This document shows, piece by piece, positions 5,554 through 5,603 of a stretch of DNA of 5,603 nucleotides. The notes under the pieces are model-generated. The model did not search any database. It was not told the DNA's origin and saw only the letters and a list, made by a program, of their open reading frames with translations. The translations under genes and the position numbers were made by a program. Every line of letters begins with the position of its first letter. Position 1 is the stretch's first letter. Source of the DNA: Candidatus Hydrogenedentota bacterium (lineage in GTDB: Bacteria > Hydrogenedentota > Hydrogenedentia > Hydrogenedentales > SLHB01); assembly GCA_003557825.1 (NCBI GenBank), contig PWNM01000152.1, positions 1 to 5,603 of the forward strand, read 5' to 3'.

Positions 5554-5603
5554 ATGCGCCTAGCATGGAAACACTATCTGGTTCGCGGCCTCGGTATCCT
5601 GGC
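5554..5603 (+). CDS. Start of a membrane-anchored protein, possibly an HlyD/RND-type efflux adaptor (cut by the right edge)
   Basis: Only 16 codons are present: MRLAWKHYLVRGLGIL. The ATG at 5554 follows the TetR stop by 3 bp and has AGGGA (5541-5545) 8 bases upstream, so translation is probably coupled to the regulator gene. The basic, aromatic start running into a hydrophobic segment fits an N-terminal membrane anchor or signal sequence. The position behind a CecR-like regulator suggests the periplasmic adaptor of an efflux pump, but that rests on context only; an outer-membrane efflux protein or a permease would also fit. Confidence 0.5.
   Translation, partial: MRLAWKHYLVRGLGIL

Overview
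The window is ordinary bacterial chromosome, moderately GC-rich and densely coded. No rRNA, tRNA, CRISPR array, IS element or phage gene is visible. The gene mix is TsaC, SmpB, a sodium/solute symporter, a creatininase-fold hydrolase paired with an aldo/keto reductase, and a CecR-type TetR regulator. This would fit a heterotrophic environmental bacterium, perhaps of the Planctomycetota or Hydrogenedentota type, but that placement is a weak guess from style and not a marker-based assignment.

Layout, left to right. (1) Bases 1-352, + strand: the last 116 codons of a TsaC/YrdC-type threonylcarbamoyl-AMP synthase whose start lies off the left edge. (2) Bases 353-416: a short convergent intergenic gap filled with an AT-rich direct/inverted repeat cluster. 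(3) Bases 417-2106, - strand: a tight two-gene operon of a creatininase-family amidohydrolase followed 22 bp later by an aldo/keto reductase. Its leader can fold so that the end of the Shine-Dalgarno sequence is paired. (4) Bases 2230-2697, - strand: smpB, the tmRNA-binding protein of trans-translation, apparently read from a leaderless mRNA. (5) Bases 2698-2819: a divergent promoter region holding a perfect 14-bp palindrome. (6) Bases 2820-4628, + strand: a 602-residue sodium:solute symporter. (7) Bases 4629-4845: a strong GC hairpin behind the symporter, then a near-consensus sigma70 promoter inside a 31-bp inverted-repeat operator. (8) Bases 4846-5550, + strand: a TetR/AcrR regulator with a CecR (YbiH)-like C-terminal domain. 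(9) From 5554: the first 16 codons of a co-transcribed protein with a membrane-anchor-like N terminus, probably the adaptor subunit of an efflux pump.

Functionally there are three separate units: housekeeping translation quality (tsaC, smpB), small-molecule uptake and metabolism (symporter, hydrolase, reductase; substrates unknown), and the start of a self-regulated export operon. I found no convincing undescribed system. The best leads are non-coding: the 14-bp palindrome between smpB and the symporter, the compound operator in front of the TetR gene, and the folded leader of the creatininase-like gene.
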